Notes: a model not told the origin generated them from the sequence alone. A stretch of 64,000 bases of DNA from Pirellula sp. SH-Sr6A (GCF_001610875.1 NZ_CP011272.1:973988-1037987), one strand, 5' to 3'; positions 37,828-48,237 are shown, numbered from the stretch's first letter. Translations and numbers: made by a program.

Positions 37828-40241
37828 GGTTGACCTTTCAAAGCGACTGAGGTGGGATTGGCAGGGAGGGGGGTGGCGTGTATCCGCGACGCGACAACGG
37901 CGATCTCGACGACCAAGTCGCGGATATTGTAACCGTTTTGACGGAACTGGTCCGTTAACTTTTTCAACGTATCGAGCCCGTACGCATCGGGCGGTTGCTT
38001 GACCAAGTGCTGGAACAGCTTGTTGACAAACGCGCGGTGGGCATCCGGTGAATCCGCCAAGTACTGGGCCAGTTCCGAGGCTCCTTGGAACGTTATCGGC
38101 AAATCATCGCGGCTGCGATAGGATCCTGTTGCGTCGATTGGCTTTTCCCCTTCGGTCGCTCGGAATCGCCCCACCGCATCGTAGTTTTCCAACGCGAACC
38201 CCAGAGCGTTGATCTTCTCGTGACACGCCTGGCAATTCTGGGGGCTCGTCTGGAGGGCTACCCGCTCGCGGGTGGTGAGATTGGGGTGCAAATCGGGACT
38301 GAGAGGGGAAAACGCTTCATTGGGCGGCCGAAGCGTCCGTCCAAGCATGAATCGTATCAAAAACACGCCGCGGTGAATCGGCGAGGTGGTGTCGTGATAA
38401 GCCAATTGACTCATCAACAGCGGATGGGTCAGTACCCCCAGCCTTCGCTCCGAATCCCTGGCGGTTTTCTGCAGCCCCTTCTTGTTGGAATCGAACGGGG
38501 CCCACTCCTCCCCATAAAAGGATGCGATCTTGGCGGTGGTGTATGCCGATTTGGAACGAAAGAGCTGCCGGTAGTCGCTCGTATCACTCCACACGATTTC
38601 CTCGATTGCCGCACGAAGGGATTGGCGGAGCTCCATGGCGAGCTCGGCATCGAATCCCGGATAGAGCTCCTGATTCTTGGTGATCTCGTTTTGCTGCGAC
38701 AGATTGAGCCATTCATGAAAGCCATCGAGAAGCTTGGCTCGCGCTCGATAGTCGTTCAGCATCCGCTTGGCTGCTTCCCGAACTTGCGCCTCGGTCTCCA
38801 ACTCGTTTTTGTCGATCTTCCTTAAAAGCCAATCATCAGCAGGAAGGGAATCAAACAAGGTCAGAGCCAAGCGATTCGCTGTCCGACGGGAGACTGACTT
38901 GTCAACGTCCGCGAGAGGATACAGAAAGCGAGGTGATTTTAAGCCGAGTAGCAAAACACGCCGAATGGCTTCCGCGTCATCTGCCGTTTGGTCGACTTGA
39001 TCGCTCACGTATAGCTTCGCCAAATCGGGTTCCAAGGCTCCTCGGAAAGCTACCGCGAGCACTTGTTCAAGAAACCCCTTGAGGACCTGGCGTTGGTCGT
39101 TTGGCTTGTCCTTTTGGCTGCGAACGTATCGAGGAAAGAGTTCCGAAGCGGCGATTTGGGCGAACTCTACCGCAGACGCGGTCGTTGACTCATCCCACTG
39201 CTTGTTCACGGCCAATCCTCGTTCGAATCCGTAGCTTCGATCGTCCGCAGGTAGCGATGCCTGCAATGAGAACGTGGCCGGAGCAGCGGAGGGTACCAAG
39301 TGGTGGTCGGGAATGGTTTGCTCCACTCCTCCTGGCGGAACCCAAGACAACCGTATCCGAGCCGGTGGTAGCTCCGTCTTGCGCTTGCGTTGAATGAAAT
39401 CGATCTTGAAAGGGTATAGACGCCCAGCGGTCAGATAGATCGACTGTCGAAACTCCGTCTTGTCTCCTGATTGCACATGGTTGTCGATAAAGATACGGTC
39501 CAACTTCCCAAAGTTCATCTTGAACGAGCAAGAACTATTTACCACGATCTCGTATCGACCGGTCTTTTCGGGAAGCAAACTCCCCTCCCAGTAAATGTAA
39601 AACGAGTCCGCCGCGATGCCTTCTCCAGGACTCTCTTTTCCAAAGTCAAAATCGATCACCGGGTCGACCCGAGCAATCTTTTCGTTTTCCTTTTTGAACC
39701 GGTCGCCATCGAAATATTGAGCTCGAACCCCTCGTTCCGTTTTGAGATCCGAAAACCCGGAGAACCGTCCGTAGAGATCCGATAGACTGTTCCGCAATTG
39801 GTTCGCCGTGAGCCTGGCAAACGCAATGCGAGGGGGATTGAGTTTCGCTTGCGCTTCGAGACTGTAGAAAGCAGCGTGCATGTAGGCAGCGACCGCTTGG
39901 GCATCCTCCCCTTTGCATTTCTCTGGCTCCCCCTCCGGCATGGTTTCATCGACGACCTTGGCGATCTCACTGATGGTAAAATCACCGGTCAGCGCGTTCG
40001 GATAGGCTCCAGATACCCCCTCCCCCCGTTCGCCATGACAACTGGCACACTGCGCGGCATAGATCGCTCTCCCCTTTTCCATTCTCACCGCATCGACCTC
40101 TTGCGCGAGGGCGCGGACACCCACCTGCGCGAGTACGATCGCGAACAATGCGGCCGAAGCGAACATTGCGACTGAAGCGAACAGTGCGGCTGAGGGGCCA
40201 AGTGCGGAAGTCCTTGCTAGCAATCTCAAAATGCGACACAT
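37824..40241 (-). CDS. DUF1592/DUF1588/DUF1585 cytochrome-type exported protein
   Basis: 805 residues. After an Ala/Phe-rich signal peptide (to about residue 47) comes a cytochrome c domain with CASCH at 65-69. It is followed by a DUF1587-like segment, a PA14-like carbohydrate-binding region (about 170-300), and the DUF1595-DUF1592-DUF1588-DUF1585 series; CQACH near residue 690 marks the DUF1588 part. These planctomycete proteins are thought to act in periplasmic redox chemistry on polymers. Cotranscribed with the DUF1552 gene. The signal peptide is encoded by three 18-base repeats (40141-40194). Confidence 0.85.
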   Translation of the reverse strand: MCRILRLLARTSALGPSAALFASVAMFASAALFAIVLAQVGVRALAQEVDAVRMEKGRAIYAAQCASCHGERGEGVSGAYPNALTGDFTISEIAKVVDETMPEGEPEKCKGEDAQAVAAYMHAAFYSLEAQAKLNPPRIAFARLTANQLRNSLSDLYGRFSGFSDLKTERGVRAQYFDGDRFKKENEKIARVDPVIDFDFGKESPGEGIAADSFYIYWEGSLLPEKTGRYEIVVNSSCSFKMNFGKLDRIFIDNHVQSGDKTEFRQSIYLTAGRLYPFKIDFIQRKRKTELPPARIRLSWVPPGGVEQTIPDHHLVPSAAPATFSLQASLPADDRSYGFERGLAVNKQWDESTTASAVEFAQIAASELFPRYVRSQKDKPNDQRQVLKGFLEQVLAVAFRGALEPDLAKLYVSDQVDQTADDAEAIRRVLLLGLKSPRFLYPLADVDKSVSRRTANRLALTLFDSLPADDWLLRKIDKNELETEAQVREAAKRMLNDYRARAKLLDGFHEWLNLSQQNEITKNQELYPGFDAELAMELRQSLRAAIEEIVWSDTSDYRQLFRSKSAYTTAKIASFYGEEWAPFDSNKKGLQKTARDSERRLGVLTHPLLMSQLAYHDTTSPIHRGVFLIRFMLGRTLRPPNEAFSPLSPDLHPNLTTRERVALQTSPQNCQACHEKINALGFALENYDAVGRFRATEGEKPIDATGSYRSRDDLPITFQGASELAQYLADSPDAHRAFVNKLFQHLVKQPPDAYGLDTLKKLTDQFRQNGYNIRDLVVEIAVVASRIHATPLPANPTSVALKGQP
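40141..40194. repeat. 18-base in-frame repeat in signal peptide
   Basis: Three units of 18 bases (40141, 40159, 40177), about 80 percent alike, encoding SAALFA / SVAMFA / SAALFA. They lengthen the hydrophobic core of the signal peptide of the DUF1592 protein. Confidence 0.75.
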
Positions 40242-40949
40242 AGCTTCTCAAAAAAGATGACATTGCTGCCGAAGGGTGGGAAGGCATGCCAAAACGGGTG
40301 GCCGAACTGCCAATTTAGGGGTGGGAGTGCCTCGTGGGGTGAGGACCTACGCCATTTTACAAAGAGGACTAGCCCAAGGGAATTAGCCAGAATCCGCATT
40401 CGTCCGAAACCAAGAGGAATTGCGATCTCATTTTGCAATTCTTTGCACGAATTGCATTTCCAAAAGACACACCAGCACCGGTGGAAAATAGGGAGAGCCG
40501 GGGAGTTGCGTCAACGGAAGGAGACAGACACGGCGCAAAAGGTACCGGCACTGGACAAATCTTGTCCGAACCAAGCCGAAAAAAAGCGCACAGCCAAATT
40601 TCGACCGAAATGGCCCGCTAGTTGCGGTTCTTCACCGCTGTCAATCAGTCGAGCAGACTGGTTAACAATGGGTGTGAACCCCGGGTCATCTCACTGCGTC
40701 TGAATAGATTCCAAGAAATCTTTCGGGGACAAGCGATCGGTGACCAGGGGAGTCACAGGTCGGGGCGAAGAAATGGTTGTAAGGCATGCAGCCGCTCGCA
40801 ACGACAGTTGGGTACAGAGTAATAGGTACTTGGGTATCGGGTACAATAAGCTCAACGACTGAGCTTGGACCCTTTCAGCGACGTCGAGCGAGGCGGTTGG
40901 GAGCCGCAGGGATCGAACGAAATCGACATCGCAGCAGGGAGCATAAAAA
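40242..40949. other. Intergenic region of 708 bases before the sigma factor
   Basis: Divergent spacer. I see no open reading frame with a ribosome site and no tRNA. The only organised part is next to the sigma gene: a TACAAT box at 40842-40847 directly followed by a seven-base stem-loop, annotated separately. The rest may be a long leader or decayed sequence. Confidence 0.5.
40842..40866 (+). promoter_or_regulatory. Candidate -10 box and 5' stem-loop of the sigma gene
   Basis: TACAAT at 40842-40847 followed at once by AAGCTCA-ACGAC-TGAGCTT (40848-40866), a perfect seven-base hairpin that would form near the extreme 5' end of the transcript. Such hairpins stabilise messages; no -35 box is clear. 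Confidence 0.4.
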
Positions 40950-42614
40950 ATGAATAGTGACTATCGAATCGCACAACTTCGAGAGCTTCGCGACCAGCAG
41001 ATCAAGTTCGCCCCACGCGGGAAGCGAATCGAGCAAGCGGACCGCGCCGAGCAGCTTTTAACCGAGCTGGATCCTCAGCGCGAGTATCCTTTCGATTTCC
41101 TATTCTATCGCGTTACCGAAGTGCGACCTGACAGCACGGGCTACCGCTTGATCAAGGGGAATGATGCGCTCCATGATCTGCGACTCTTTGTCGAGGACAT
41201 CACCGATTCGATGAATCTTCGCGTCGAGGAAGCTTCCGAGCCAGTCCACACGGTCGAGGACTTGAGCAAAATGTTCAATGTCTCGACCAAAACCATCTCG
41301 CGATGGCGTGACCAAGGTTTGGTATCCCGACGATTTTTGGCCGATGGTCGCAAACGAGTTGGCTTCCTTCACTCCAGCGTGGAGCGATTTGTTTCGCAGA
41401 ATAAAACGCGTGTGAAGCGCGGTGAACGGTTCAGCCAACTCACCGACGCGGAAAGAGATGACATCATCGACCGCGCCCGCCGCATCGCCGCGACCGGAGC
41501 GAATTTGTCCGAAGTCGCACGAACTGTTGGGCGGGAAGTGAATCGATCGACCGAAACGATCCGATACACGATCAAGAAGTTTGATCAGCAATTCCCAACC
41601 ATGGCGGTGTTCCCAGAACAACGCGAGGTTCTTTCCGAGGAAGACAAACGAGCCATTTACCAACAGCATCACCGAGGTGTATCGACCGTGATTTTGGCCA
41701 AGCGCTATCGTAGAACACGCGGAAGCATCGTTCGTATTCTGAACGAGCAACGCGCTGCAAAAATCATGGAGCTGCCGTTGGACTACATCGCCAATCCGGT
41801 CTTCGAAGAAGCTTCGATGGTCGACGAGATGGTGGCCGATCTGCCAGCAGCCTTGGAAACACCGCGGAAAGTGAAAGCCCCATCGGGCTTGCCAGCTTAC
41901 TTGGCATCCCTATACGAGGTCCCCTTGCTAACACGTGAGCAAGAGTACCATCTCTTCCGAAAGATGAACTACTTGAAGCATGCTGCGAGCAAGCTGCGCG
42001 AGTCTCTGGACGTGAAATCGCCAGCGGTCGCTGTGATGGAACAGATCGAGGCGCTTTACGAAAAATCGGTCGACGTGAAAAACAAGATCGTACAATCGAA
42101 CTTGCGACTCGTCGTATCGATCGCCAAACGGCACTTGGCCCCGCACGACGATTTCTTCGGATTGATCAGCGATGGAAACATGTCGTTGATCCGAGCCGCA
42201 GAGAAGTTTGACTACTCGCGAGGGAACAAGTTCAGCACCTACGCTTCGTGGGCGATCATGAAGAATTTTGCAAGAACCATCCCGGATGAGTTCAAGCACC
42301 AAGATAGGTTCCGCACCAGTTCTGAAGAAGTCTTCGACTTCCAGCAAGATCAACGGGCTGACAACTTCGCGTTGGAGATCGACCAAGCGGTCCGAACGGA
42401 TCAGATTCAAAAGATTCTGCACACATTGGATCAGCGGGAACAGCAGATCATCGTGCGACGTTTCGGTTTGGATCACCGCTTTGAACCTCTGACGCTCAAA
42501 GAAGTCGGTGAAGCGATGGGAGTGACCAAGGAGCGAGTTCGACAGTTGGAAGCCAGGGCTTTGACCAAGTTGCGTCAAGCAGCGAGCCAAGCGAAGATTG
42601 ACGCTCCAGAATGA
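40950..42614 (+). CDS. Sigma-70 family RNA polymerase sigma factor with HTH N-terminal extension
   Basis: 554 residues. The C-terminal ~245 residues are an ordinary group 2 sigma factor: region 1.2 PAYLASLYEVPLLTREQE, region 2 VQSNLRLVVSIAKRH ... FSTYASWAIMKN, and region 4 with LTLKEVGEAMGVTKERVRQLEARAL. The first ~300 residues are not a sigma domain. They include a MerR/excisionase-like helix-turn-helix at about 105-150 (TVEDLSKMFNVSTKTISRWRDQG ... VERFV) and a second HTH-like segment near 235-275 (AIYQQHHRGVSTVILAKRY). Region 3 is reduced. AGGGAG precedes the ATG. Probably a regulated alternative or secondary sigma factor; the trigger is unknown. Confidence 0.88.
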   Translation: MNSDYRIAQLRELRDQQIKFAPRGKRIEQADRAEQLLTELDPQREYPFDFLFYRVTEVRPDSTGYRLIKGNDALHDLRLFVEDITDSMNLRVEEASEPVHTVEDLSKMFNVSTKTISRWRDQGLVSRRFLADGRKRVGFLHSSVERFVSQNKTRVKRGERFSQLTDAERDDIIDRARRIAATGANLSEVARTVGREVNRSTETIRYTIKKFDQQFPTMAVFPEQREVLSEEDKRAIYQQHHRGVSTVILAKRYRRTRGSIVRILNEQRAAKIMELPLDYIANPVFEEASMVDEMVADLPAALETPRKVKAPSGLPAYLASLYEVPLLTREQEYHLFRKMNYLKHAASKLRESLDVKSPAVAVMEQIEALYEKSVDVKNKIVQSNLRLVVSIAKRHLAPHDDFFGLISDGNMSLIRAAEKFDYSRGNKFSTYASWAIMKNFARTIPDEFKHQDRFRTSSEEVFDFQQDQRADNFALEIDQAVRTDQIQKILHTLDQREQQIIVRRFGLDHRFEPLTLKEVGEAMGVTKERVRQLEARALTKLRQAASQAKIDAPE

Positions 42615-42650
42615 CAGGTCGTTCCGCCGCTCGCTTCCGAGCGAGCAGCA

Positions 42651-42679
42651 AGGGGGGCGAGCCATGCCCCCCTCTTTTT
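42651..42679 (+). terminator. Terminator of sigma gene, first
   Basis: AGGGGGGC / GCCCCCCT stem (42651-42658 with 42666-42673), seven-base loop, then CTTTTT. Confidence 0.9.
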
Positions 42680-42697
42680 CCTGCCATCAAACCATAG

Positions 42698-42728
42698 AAC
42701 CGCACCAAACCATGGGTGCGGTTTTTTT
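42698..42728 (+). terminator. Terminator of sigma gene, second
   Basis: AACCGCACC / GGTGCGGTT stem (42698-42706 with 42715-42723), followed by TTTTT. Two strong terminators in a row insulate the sigma gene from the downstream region. Confidence 0.9.
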
Positions 42729-43064
42729 GTTGCGAAGTATTCCAGAAACCCTTCCGTGAAACACCCGAGATTCCGTCGGCGAGTGCATAACACCCATCGC
42801 TCAAGGCATTGAAGATACTTCGTGACGATAGAGACGAGCGGGATTAGCGCTGCAATCCGCCGAGCGCGGGTGAGGATCGAACGCTTGATCCACTAGAGTT
42901 TGCAAAATCACACCTTGTTCAATCAGCGACGGACCTCGTTACCTCGCTTCTTTATGGGGTGGTGGAAAACGCCAGTCAGACTCAGGTCTGATTACTCGAT
43001 TGTCAGATAGCCTTCGAACATATCAATTGTGGCAAGTACCCATTCCAATGTTCGGAGGATAACA

Positions 43065-45206
43065 ATGAGAGTTATGAAACGTCGTCGTCACATGCAGATT
43101 TGCAAGCTCTGCATGCTGGGCATGTTTGCATGGGCGGTACCGCAGGCCGAGTACGCATCGGCCCAAATAAGACCACCTATTCTTCCGAGAGAGCAGGCAG
43201 CGACGTCTCTTGTTCAAAGTGTTACCAACTTGGAAACCGAACTCGCTCGCTCGAATGCGACGCCCAACGTTAGAGAACTACTCCATCTAGAAGAACTCAA
43301 AAGGCTTGCATCTCGGGCTCCTAGCGATTTAGACGGAGGGTCGGCGGATAGGCTGCGTAGGATTCTAAACGATTTCGATGGCTTCCAACAAAATCGCCGC
43401 TATTCTTCCGTCTCGAGTCTTTCGACGTTCAAGACGACGCATTCGGGACTTCAATCCTTGGTTGCCTCGTTACCAAAGCAGGGTGCCGTTCAGGAAGAAG
43501 CGAAAAGAGCGCTGGATCGGACGCTGAAACCTCGGACCATAGAGAAACCTCAAGAGCCACCCAAGGTGAGGATGCCCGACCGAGTGGGCGGAGCGAGAGA
43601 AAACGCAGCAGCGAGACTCCCGCAAATCGCGAAAGAACACACGGCGTCAGGGTCCATACCGTGCCTAATTTCGCGAGCTCCGCGTCCGACCGGGACAGAG
43701 AAACGCGATGTGATCGCTGCATTGGATTTGCTTCAGAGAAACGAATTCACGATTCCCGGAGCCGCTCGCCTTCACAAAACATTCCCGTTCCATGAACTCC
43801 GATCTCTTGCGTCGGGTGCCAAAATCGAGGTCCAGTCGCAGAGGCGTCTCGAGGCATTACTCGCTGAAATGAATGCGCTATCGCTCGACCCAAATCACGC
43901 CTCTGCGATGCATCACGAAGTGGCAGCAAATCTGCACAACCATCTCCGCGATCTCGTTGATGCTTCGAATGTGGGACATCCTTATTCGCCACCTACACCT
44001 TCGAATGATCTGGCGGCAGTCGAGCTCTTTGGCACCCTCGACAACTACAAATCGGCCAAGTGGCTCCTGCGGCTTCACGTTGTCGCCTGCGCCGACAATG
44101 ATGGCCAACGCCACTCCACCATGACGAAGGCACAAATACAACAAGGCGTTGCGATGGCGAACAAAGTGTTCGAGCCAGCGCAATTGCGAATTGTTTTTGA
44201 CCCAGAGAAAGATTGGGAGGAGTTGAAGAACACGAAAATCAATTCGTGGGATCTGGTCGATCACGATAAGAACGCAGCAGCCCATGCGGCCAGCCCATCG
44301 CTTCATCGAAAGATCGTCCTATTCTCTGCATTTGGCCCCGACGCTAAGACTCCCAATGGCTGGGCAGCCAATGGCGGTACCCACATTTGGCTGCCGACAA
44401 ACGGTATTGACCCGCCGGGACTCTGCCACGAGATGGGGCACTTCCTCGGTCAGCTCTTCCACACCTTCCCAGGGGACGGCAGCCAATTGGTTTACGGAGA
44501 TGACCCGTCCAAAATCACGGCAGCGAACGTGGATAAATTAATCGCTGACTTTATTTACGATCCGAATCGAAACAAAAGCGGAACGTTGACCGAACAAGCA
44601 ATGGATGGGGACGGATTTTCGGATACGCCTCCCGATCCTGGTGCCGACTATTGGGGCGCGAAGTGGCCAGGCAAGGTGTGTGATCCGGGATACCCGACCG
44701 CGACCGTCCCCAACCCGAAAGGGGGACCGCCCTGGGTATTCACACCGGACCGCGCAAACCTCTTGAGCTACTTTTTTCGTTGCCCATCGCAACCGACGAT
44801 CACGCCACAACAAACGGCGGCGATTCTCGGTCGTATCGAGGGGACGGTCCCCCAAAGTGACAACCAGAACTTAAAGAGACTGATCGAGGGGCAAACCCCG
44901 TGGTCGTCCGGTTTCGGTGACATCGTTATTGTTGGCAAAATACGCAACGTAGGCTCGATGACTTCAGTGGGTGGACGAACTGCCGTAATAGAAAGCGTCG
45001 GGGATGCGCAATCCGGAAACGCTCCCCTAGGCCCTCCCGTTACCATCGGTCCGCTAGCGCCTAACGATTGGGTCCTCGTCAAAGTTCCAATGCCCGGCGG
45101 GCTCTCCTGGAAGGGCAGCGCCTGTCTCAAGCTTAGCCACGGTGATGGGAACCAAGCCAATGACACCCTCTGCCCAGAGCCTTACAAAGCTCCACAAGTG
45201 AAGTAA
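43065..45206 (+). CDS. Secreted zinc metalloprotease, M43 (pappalysin)-like
   Basis: 713 residues from ATG 43065, which has CGGAGGAT five bases upstream. Signal peptide to about Ala34. Residues 35-300 are helical and unrecognised. The catalytic domain (about 325-600) has HEMGHFLGQLFHTF at 455-468 and a Met-turn-like NLLSYFFR near 567. The zinc motif fits the M43 consensus HExGHxLGLxHTF except that one extra residue precedes the third His. The C terminus (from about 615) looks like a CARDB/Ig-type adhesive domain. Likely exported peptidase; substrate unknown. It marks the left edge of the repeat-rich region. Confidence 0.7.
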   Translation: MRVMKRRRHMQICKLCMLGMFAWAVPQAEYASAQIRPPILPREQAATSLVQSVTNLETELARSNATPNVRELLHLEELKRLASRAPSDLDGGSADRLRRILNDFDGFQQNRRYSSVSSLSTFKTTHSGLQSLVASLPKQGAVQEEAKRALDRTLKPRTIEKPQEPPKVRMPDRVGGARENAAARLPQIAKEHTASGSIPCLISRAPRPTGTEKRDVIAALDLLQRNEFTIPGAARLHKTFPFHELRSLASGAKIEVQSQRRLEALLAEMNALSLDPNHASAMHHEVAANLHNHLRDLVDASNVGHPYSPPTPSNDLAAVELFGTLDNYKSAKWLLRLHVVACADNDGQRHSTMTKAQIQQGVAMANKVFEPAQLRIVFDPEKDWEELKNTKINSWDLVDHDKNAAAHAASPSLHRKIVLFSAFGPDAKTPNGWAANGGTHIWLPTNGIDPPGLCHEMGHFLGQLFHTFPGDGSQLVYGDDPSKITAANVDKLIADFIYDPNRNKSGTLTEQAMDGDGFSDTPPDPGADYWGAKWPGKVCDPGYPTATVPNPKGGPPWVFTPDRANLLSYFFRCPSQPTITPQQTAAILGRIEGTVPQSDNQNLKRLIEGQTPWSSGFGDIVIVGKIRNVGSMTSVGGRTAVIESVGDAQSGNAPLGPPVTIGPLAPNDWVLVKVPMPGGLSWKGSACLKLSHGDGNQANDTLCPEPYKAPQVK

Positions 45207-45294
45207 AGCTCCCCCCGGGCATTGTGGGGAAGGGGTTGGCTGAAGCTAACCTATGGCTTCGCGACCCATCCATTCCTGGGATTGGATGGGAGCA

Positions 45295-45386
45295 GAACAC
45301 TTATCGTCACTAATCACCACTAATAAGGAAAAGCAGCAAGATGGTCGCGGTTTTCGATTAGTGCGAATGAGTGAAGATTAGTGTTC
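45295..45386. repeat. 92-base palindromic element, copy A
   Basis: Imperfect inverted repeat bounded by GAACAC and GTGTTC. Arms of about 32 bases share GAACACTAATC-TCACT-AT-CACTAAT spacing; the loop of about 28 bases includes AAGGAAAAGCAGCAAGATGG. Five copies of identical length occur in the window (also 45837, 46341, 56709, 63159). This copy carries one difference (TTATC for TAATC). Confidence 0.9.
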
Positions 45387-45836
45387 CTGCTTTCTCAGAA
45401 CGCTGAACTTTACATTCTAGCAACGTCGCCGTTATTCTCTGACCGTTTGACTGATTTCTGCGGTTCCCCACGGGTTGATGTGCAATCGATGAAATGATCA
45501 GACCGAATGCGGTCAAGGTTCGAGGCGTTTTCTCACTCGTACTATTCGCTCATCATCTTCCTGACGTTCCTCAGGGATCGATCCATCCTCGAGCCTATCG
45601 ATTCAGAGCAGACATGAGTTAACGCAGCGGTTGCGCTCAACGTCTCGATCAACCGGCCTCAGGCGGTCCATGCCTTCCTCGCTCGACGTGAGTGATCCTT
45701 TTCGTTCGCTCAGCAGAGTTGCGACAGGTCGTTCGAGATCTAACGTTGAGTTCCAAACAATCGTGTGCTACGTCGAACATGTGATCGATAACCTGTGGCT
45801 TCGCGACCAATCCATCTCTGGGATTGGATGGCAGCA

Positions 45837-45928
45837 GAACACTAATCGTCACTAATCACCACTAATAAGGAAAAGCAGCAAGATGGTCGCGGCTTTCGAT
45901 TAGTGCGAATGAGTGAAGATTAGTGTTC
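45837..45928. repeat. 92-base palindromic element, copy B
   Basis: Same bounds and length as copy A, in the first 504-base unit; flanked on the left by GGATTGGATGGCAGCA and on the right by the shared GCTTTCTCAAGACGCTGAA. Confidence 0.9.
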
Positions 45929-46340
45929 CCGCTTTCTCAAGACGCTGAACTTTAAATTGAAGCAATGTCCATGCTTGTTCTCTTTACGTTGCACTCATTT
46001 CTGCTGTGTCCACTGGGTTGATGTGCAATCGGTTTTCTCACTCGTACCATTCGTTCATCATTGCCTGACGTTTCTCAGGGATCGATCCATCCTCGAGCCT
46101 ATCGATTCAGAGCAGACATGAGTTAACGCAGCGGTTGCACTCAACGTCTCGATCAACCGGCCTCAGGCGGTCCATGCCTTCCTCGCTCGACGTGAGTGAT
46201 CCTTTTCGTTCGCTCAGCAGAGTTGCGACAGGCCGTTCGAGATCTAACGTCGAGTTCCAAACAATCGTGTGCTACGTCGAACATGTGATCGATAACCTGT
46301 GGCTTCGCGACCAATCCATCTCTGGGATTGGATGGCAGCA

Positions 46341-46432
46341 GAACACTAATCGTCGCTAATCACCACGAATAAGGAAAAGCAACAAGATGGGCGCGGCTTT
46401 TGATTAGTGCGAATGAGTGGAGATTAGTGTTC
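46341..46432. repeat. 92-base palindromic element, copy C
   Basis: In the second 504-base unit. Differs from copy B at several positions, for example TCGCTAATC in the left arm and GTGGAG for GTGAAG in the right arm, so the tandem copies have begun to drift. Confidence 0.9.
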
Positions 46433-46756
46433 CTGCTTTCTCAAAACGCTGAACTTTAAATTGAAGCAATGTCCATGCTTGTTCTCTGTACGTTTGACTC
46501 AATTCTGCGGTTTCCCATGGGCTAATGTGCAATCGATAAAATGATCTGATAGAATGCGGTCTAGGTTAGAGTTGTTCGCTCACTCGTACTATTCGCTCAT
46601 CATCTTCCTGACGTTCCTCAGGGATCGATCCATCCTCGAGCCTGTCGGTTCAGAGCAGGCATGAGTTAACGCACAACTGACCAAGTGCCACCCAAAAACC
46701 TGGCTGACTTGCGTCCAGGCACGAACCCCGGATCTATGGAAAACGGGAAATTCCCA

Positions 46757-47449
46757 ATGAAGAAACTCACTAACATCCTAATGCTGTTGTCTTCAACGGC
46801 ATTAGTCGGCTGTAACCAGGACGACAATTCCTCAACTTTGTCCACGTCAGAGAATCCACCTAAACTCGCTAGCGAACGAAGTGAGGCAAGTCGTGCGATA
46901 GCTGATTCGCTTGCCCGTGCAGTTTCGAATCAACAAGAGGAAAAACAACCAAGGCTCGACACGCCATTCTATGTGTATGGACTAGGGGAACCAACTTCGA
47001 CGGACTTCTGGCAAGGATCGCAGTTTTTCGGAACCATGGATAAGGTTGGCGTTCTGAAGTCGGTAATGGACCAAATACCGAATCGACAAGCAGATCTAAT
47101 TTTTATCCGCGATCGGAAGGCAGATCGTGAAGCTTATCTCACGCAAAATGGTATCGCTCTAGACTCGCAAGGTCTGTGGGATGTGGGGATCGAAGTAACC
47201 GACCTTGTCAATGGGAAACGCAGGCTCGGTGTTACTGCATCGTATGGCAAAGATATAGAGATCAATGGAGGGATTGGGCAACATGTCGTGAAAAACGTCA
47301 CTGAAATTTGGGAATTGCAGGATAACGGCGCAGACCCGATTTTGCTTGAGCGTCATTCGCTTCCAAACTCGGCAACTGTGCACACACAGTCCGAAGTGCC
47401 TTCGTACATCACAGAACCGCCCTCGCCACCAGGCACAATTGGCTATTGA
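46757..47449 (+). CDS. Lipoprotein of unknown function
   Basis: 230 residues. The N terminus MKKLTNILMLLSSTALVGC has a classic lipobox (LVGC) with Cys19 as the lipidated residue. The mature domain (about 65-210) contains alternating strands and no motif I know. Start chosen at 46757 because it gives the canonical signal; ATG 46736 would add seven residues. It is the first gene after the tandem duplication, and its base composition is more A/T-rich than that of the housekeeping genes to the left. Confidence 0.65.
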   Translation: MKKLTNILMLLSSTALVGCNQDDNSSTLSTSENPPKLASERSEASRAIADSLARAVSNQQEEKQPRLDTPFYVYGLGEPTSTDFWQGSQFFGTMDKVGVLKSVMDQIPNRQADLIFIRDRKADREAYLTQNGIALDSQGLWDVGIEVTDLVNGKRRLGVTASYGKDIEINGGIGQHVVKNVTEIWELQDNGADPILLERHSLPNSATVHTQSEVPSYITEPPSPPGTIGY

Positions 47450-47596
47450 CTGGGAGTGCGACGTTTTTGAAATGCTACCTGACAACAAGTTCACGTGTTA
47501 AAGTGCAAAGTCGCTCGAGAAGGTAACCGTAAGACTACCGCGAACTATTGCCGAGTCGGGTGAAGATCATTTCCTTAAATCACGACGGTGATTCTC

Positions 47597-47680
47597 AACC
47601 ACGGACCGCGCGGAAAACACGGAATGGGAGTAAGAAATGGCTGTGGCCTTCCTTCGGTGTGTTCCGTGTATTCCGTGGTT
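47597..47680. repeat. Inverted repeat with CCACGGA/TCCGTGG arms
   Basis: AACCACGGA ... ACACGGAAT on the left and TTCCGTGT-A-TTCCGTGGTT on the right form a hairpin of about 84 bases. In translation the minus strand reads TEYTEHTE, a signature I know from a hairpin repeat scattered through many environmental bacterial genomes. It stands between the lipoprotein and the alpha-CTD-like gene; no gene is needed here. Confidence 0.7.
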
Positions 47681-47805
47681 CTTGAATCTTTGGCGGTAGC
47701 TTGCCCAAGTGTGTGACAGCAGAGTTGTGAAGTACTTCTCATCCAGGGATGAGGATGCGAGGACAATCATTACGATCGAGCCACTCACCTCGGGACCACC
47801 ATCAA

Positions 47806-48237
47806 ATGAAAATCAAGCGTCGCGTGTCGGATGCAGTCCGTGAAGAATTACGTGATCAAGCGCTCGAGAAGATTCGTGCCGCGTTGAGGGAACGCAGTCC
47901 AGCCTGGGAACGATGCGCCGCAATTGTTGCGGAGTTCATCGCACGGTCGGCGCCAAACGCGAATTAGCTCCAGGCAAACGCCACTATCTACGAGATCGGA
48001 TTGGATGTCCGATCCGCGGATCTACTCTACAACCTTGGTTACATCAGCGTGCAATCACTCGCAGGGACCACCGAATCAGAACTTCGAAGAACGCCAAGCA
48101 TCGGCGAAACCATCGTCGAGCATTGCCGCAAGGTTCTCCGGACTCTCAACATGTCGTTCCGCGACGAGTTTCAAACATACTGTCGCATCGGAGATTACCG
48201 AATGCCAGAGATGTGGAAGACGGCTGACAGTTTTTGA
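47806..48237 (+). pseudogene. Alpha-CTD-like helix-hairpin-helix gene interrupted by in-frame TAG
   Basis: One reading frame encodes 53 basic residues from ATG 47806 (MKIKRRVSDAVREEL...), a TAG at 47965-47967, then 89 more residues. The second part, around 'LDVRSADLLYNLGYISVQSL' and 'LRRTPSIGETIVEHCRKVL', closely resembles the two-helix-hairpin DNA-binding C-terminal domain of RNA polymerase alpha subunit. Either the stop has killed a single gene or the second half is read from TTG 48001. A 123-base piece of the same gene is duplicated at 48956-49078. Confidence 0.45.

Larger units (their letters stand above)
45579..46684. repeat. 504-base tandem duplication plus partial third unit
   Basis: Sequence from about 45579 recurs at 46081-46084 with nearly perfect identity, and its beginning recurs again at about 46620. 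Matching points are 504 bases apart (for example palindromes at 45837 and 46341). The unit contains one 92-base palindrome and a 74-codon open frame; both copies of the frame read on into the palindrome, have no ribosome site and look non-coding. The last unit ends just before the lipoprotein gene. Confidence 0.85.

Noticed and set aside
42840-42915. tRNA-like stretch (GAGGATCGAACGC)
   Set aside because: Only a T-arm-like word is present; no acceptor or anticodon stem can be paired.
45631-46359. Two near-identical 74-codon frames
   Set aside because: They are part of the 504-base duplication, run into the palindrome, lack ribosome sites and show no protein-like conservation beyond the DNA identity.
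47567-47788. Minus-strand frames with TEYTEHTE
   Set aside because: These come from a dispersed hairpin repeat, not from a gene.
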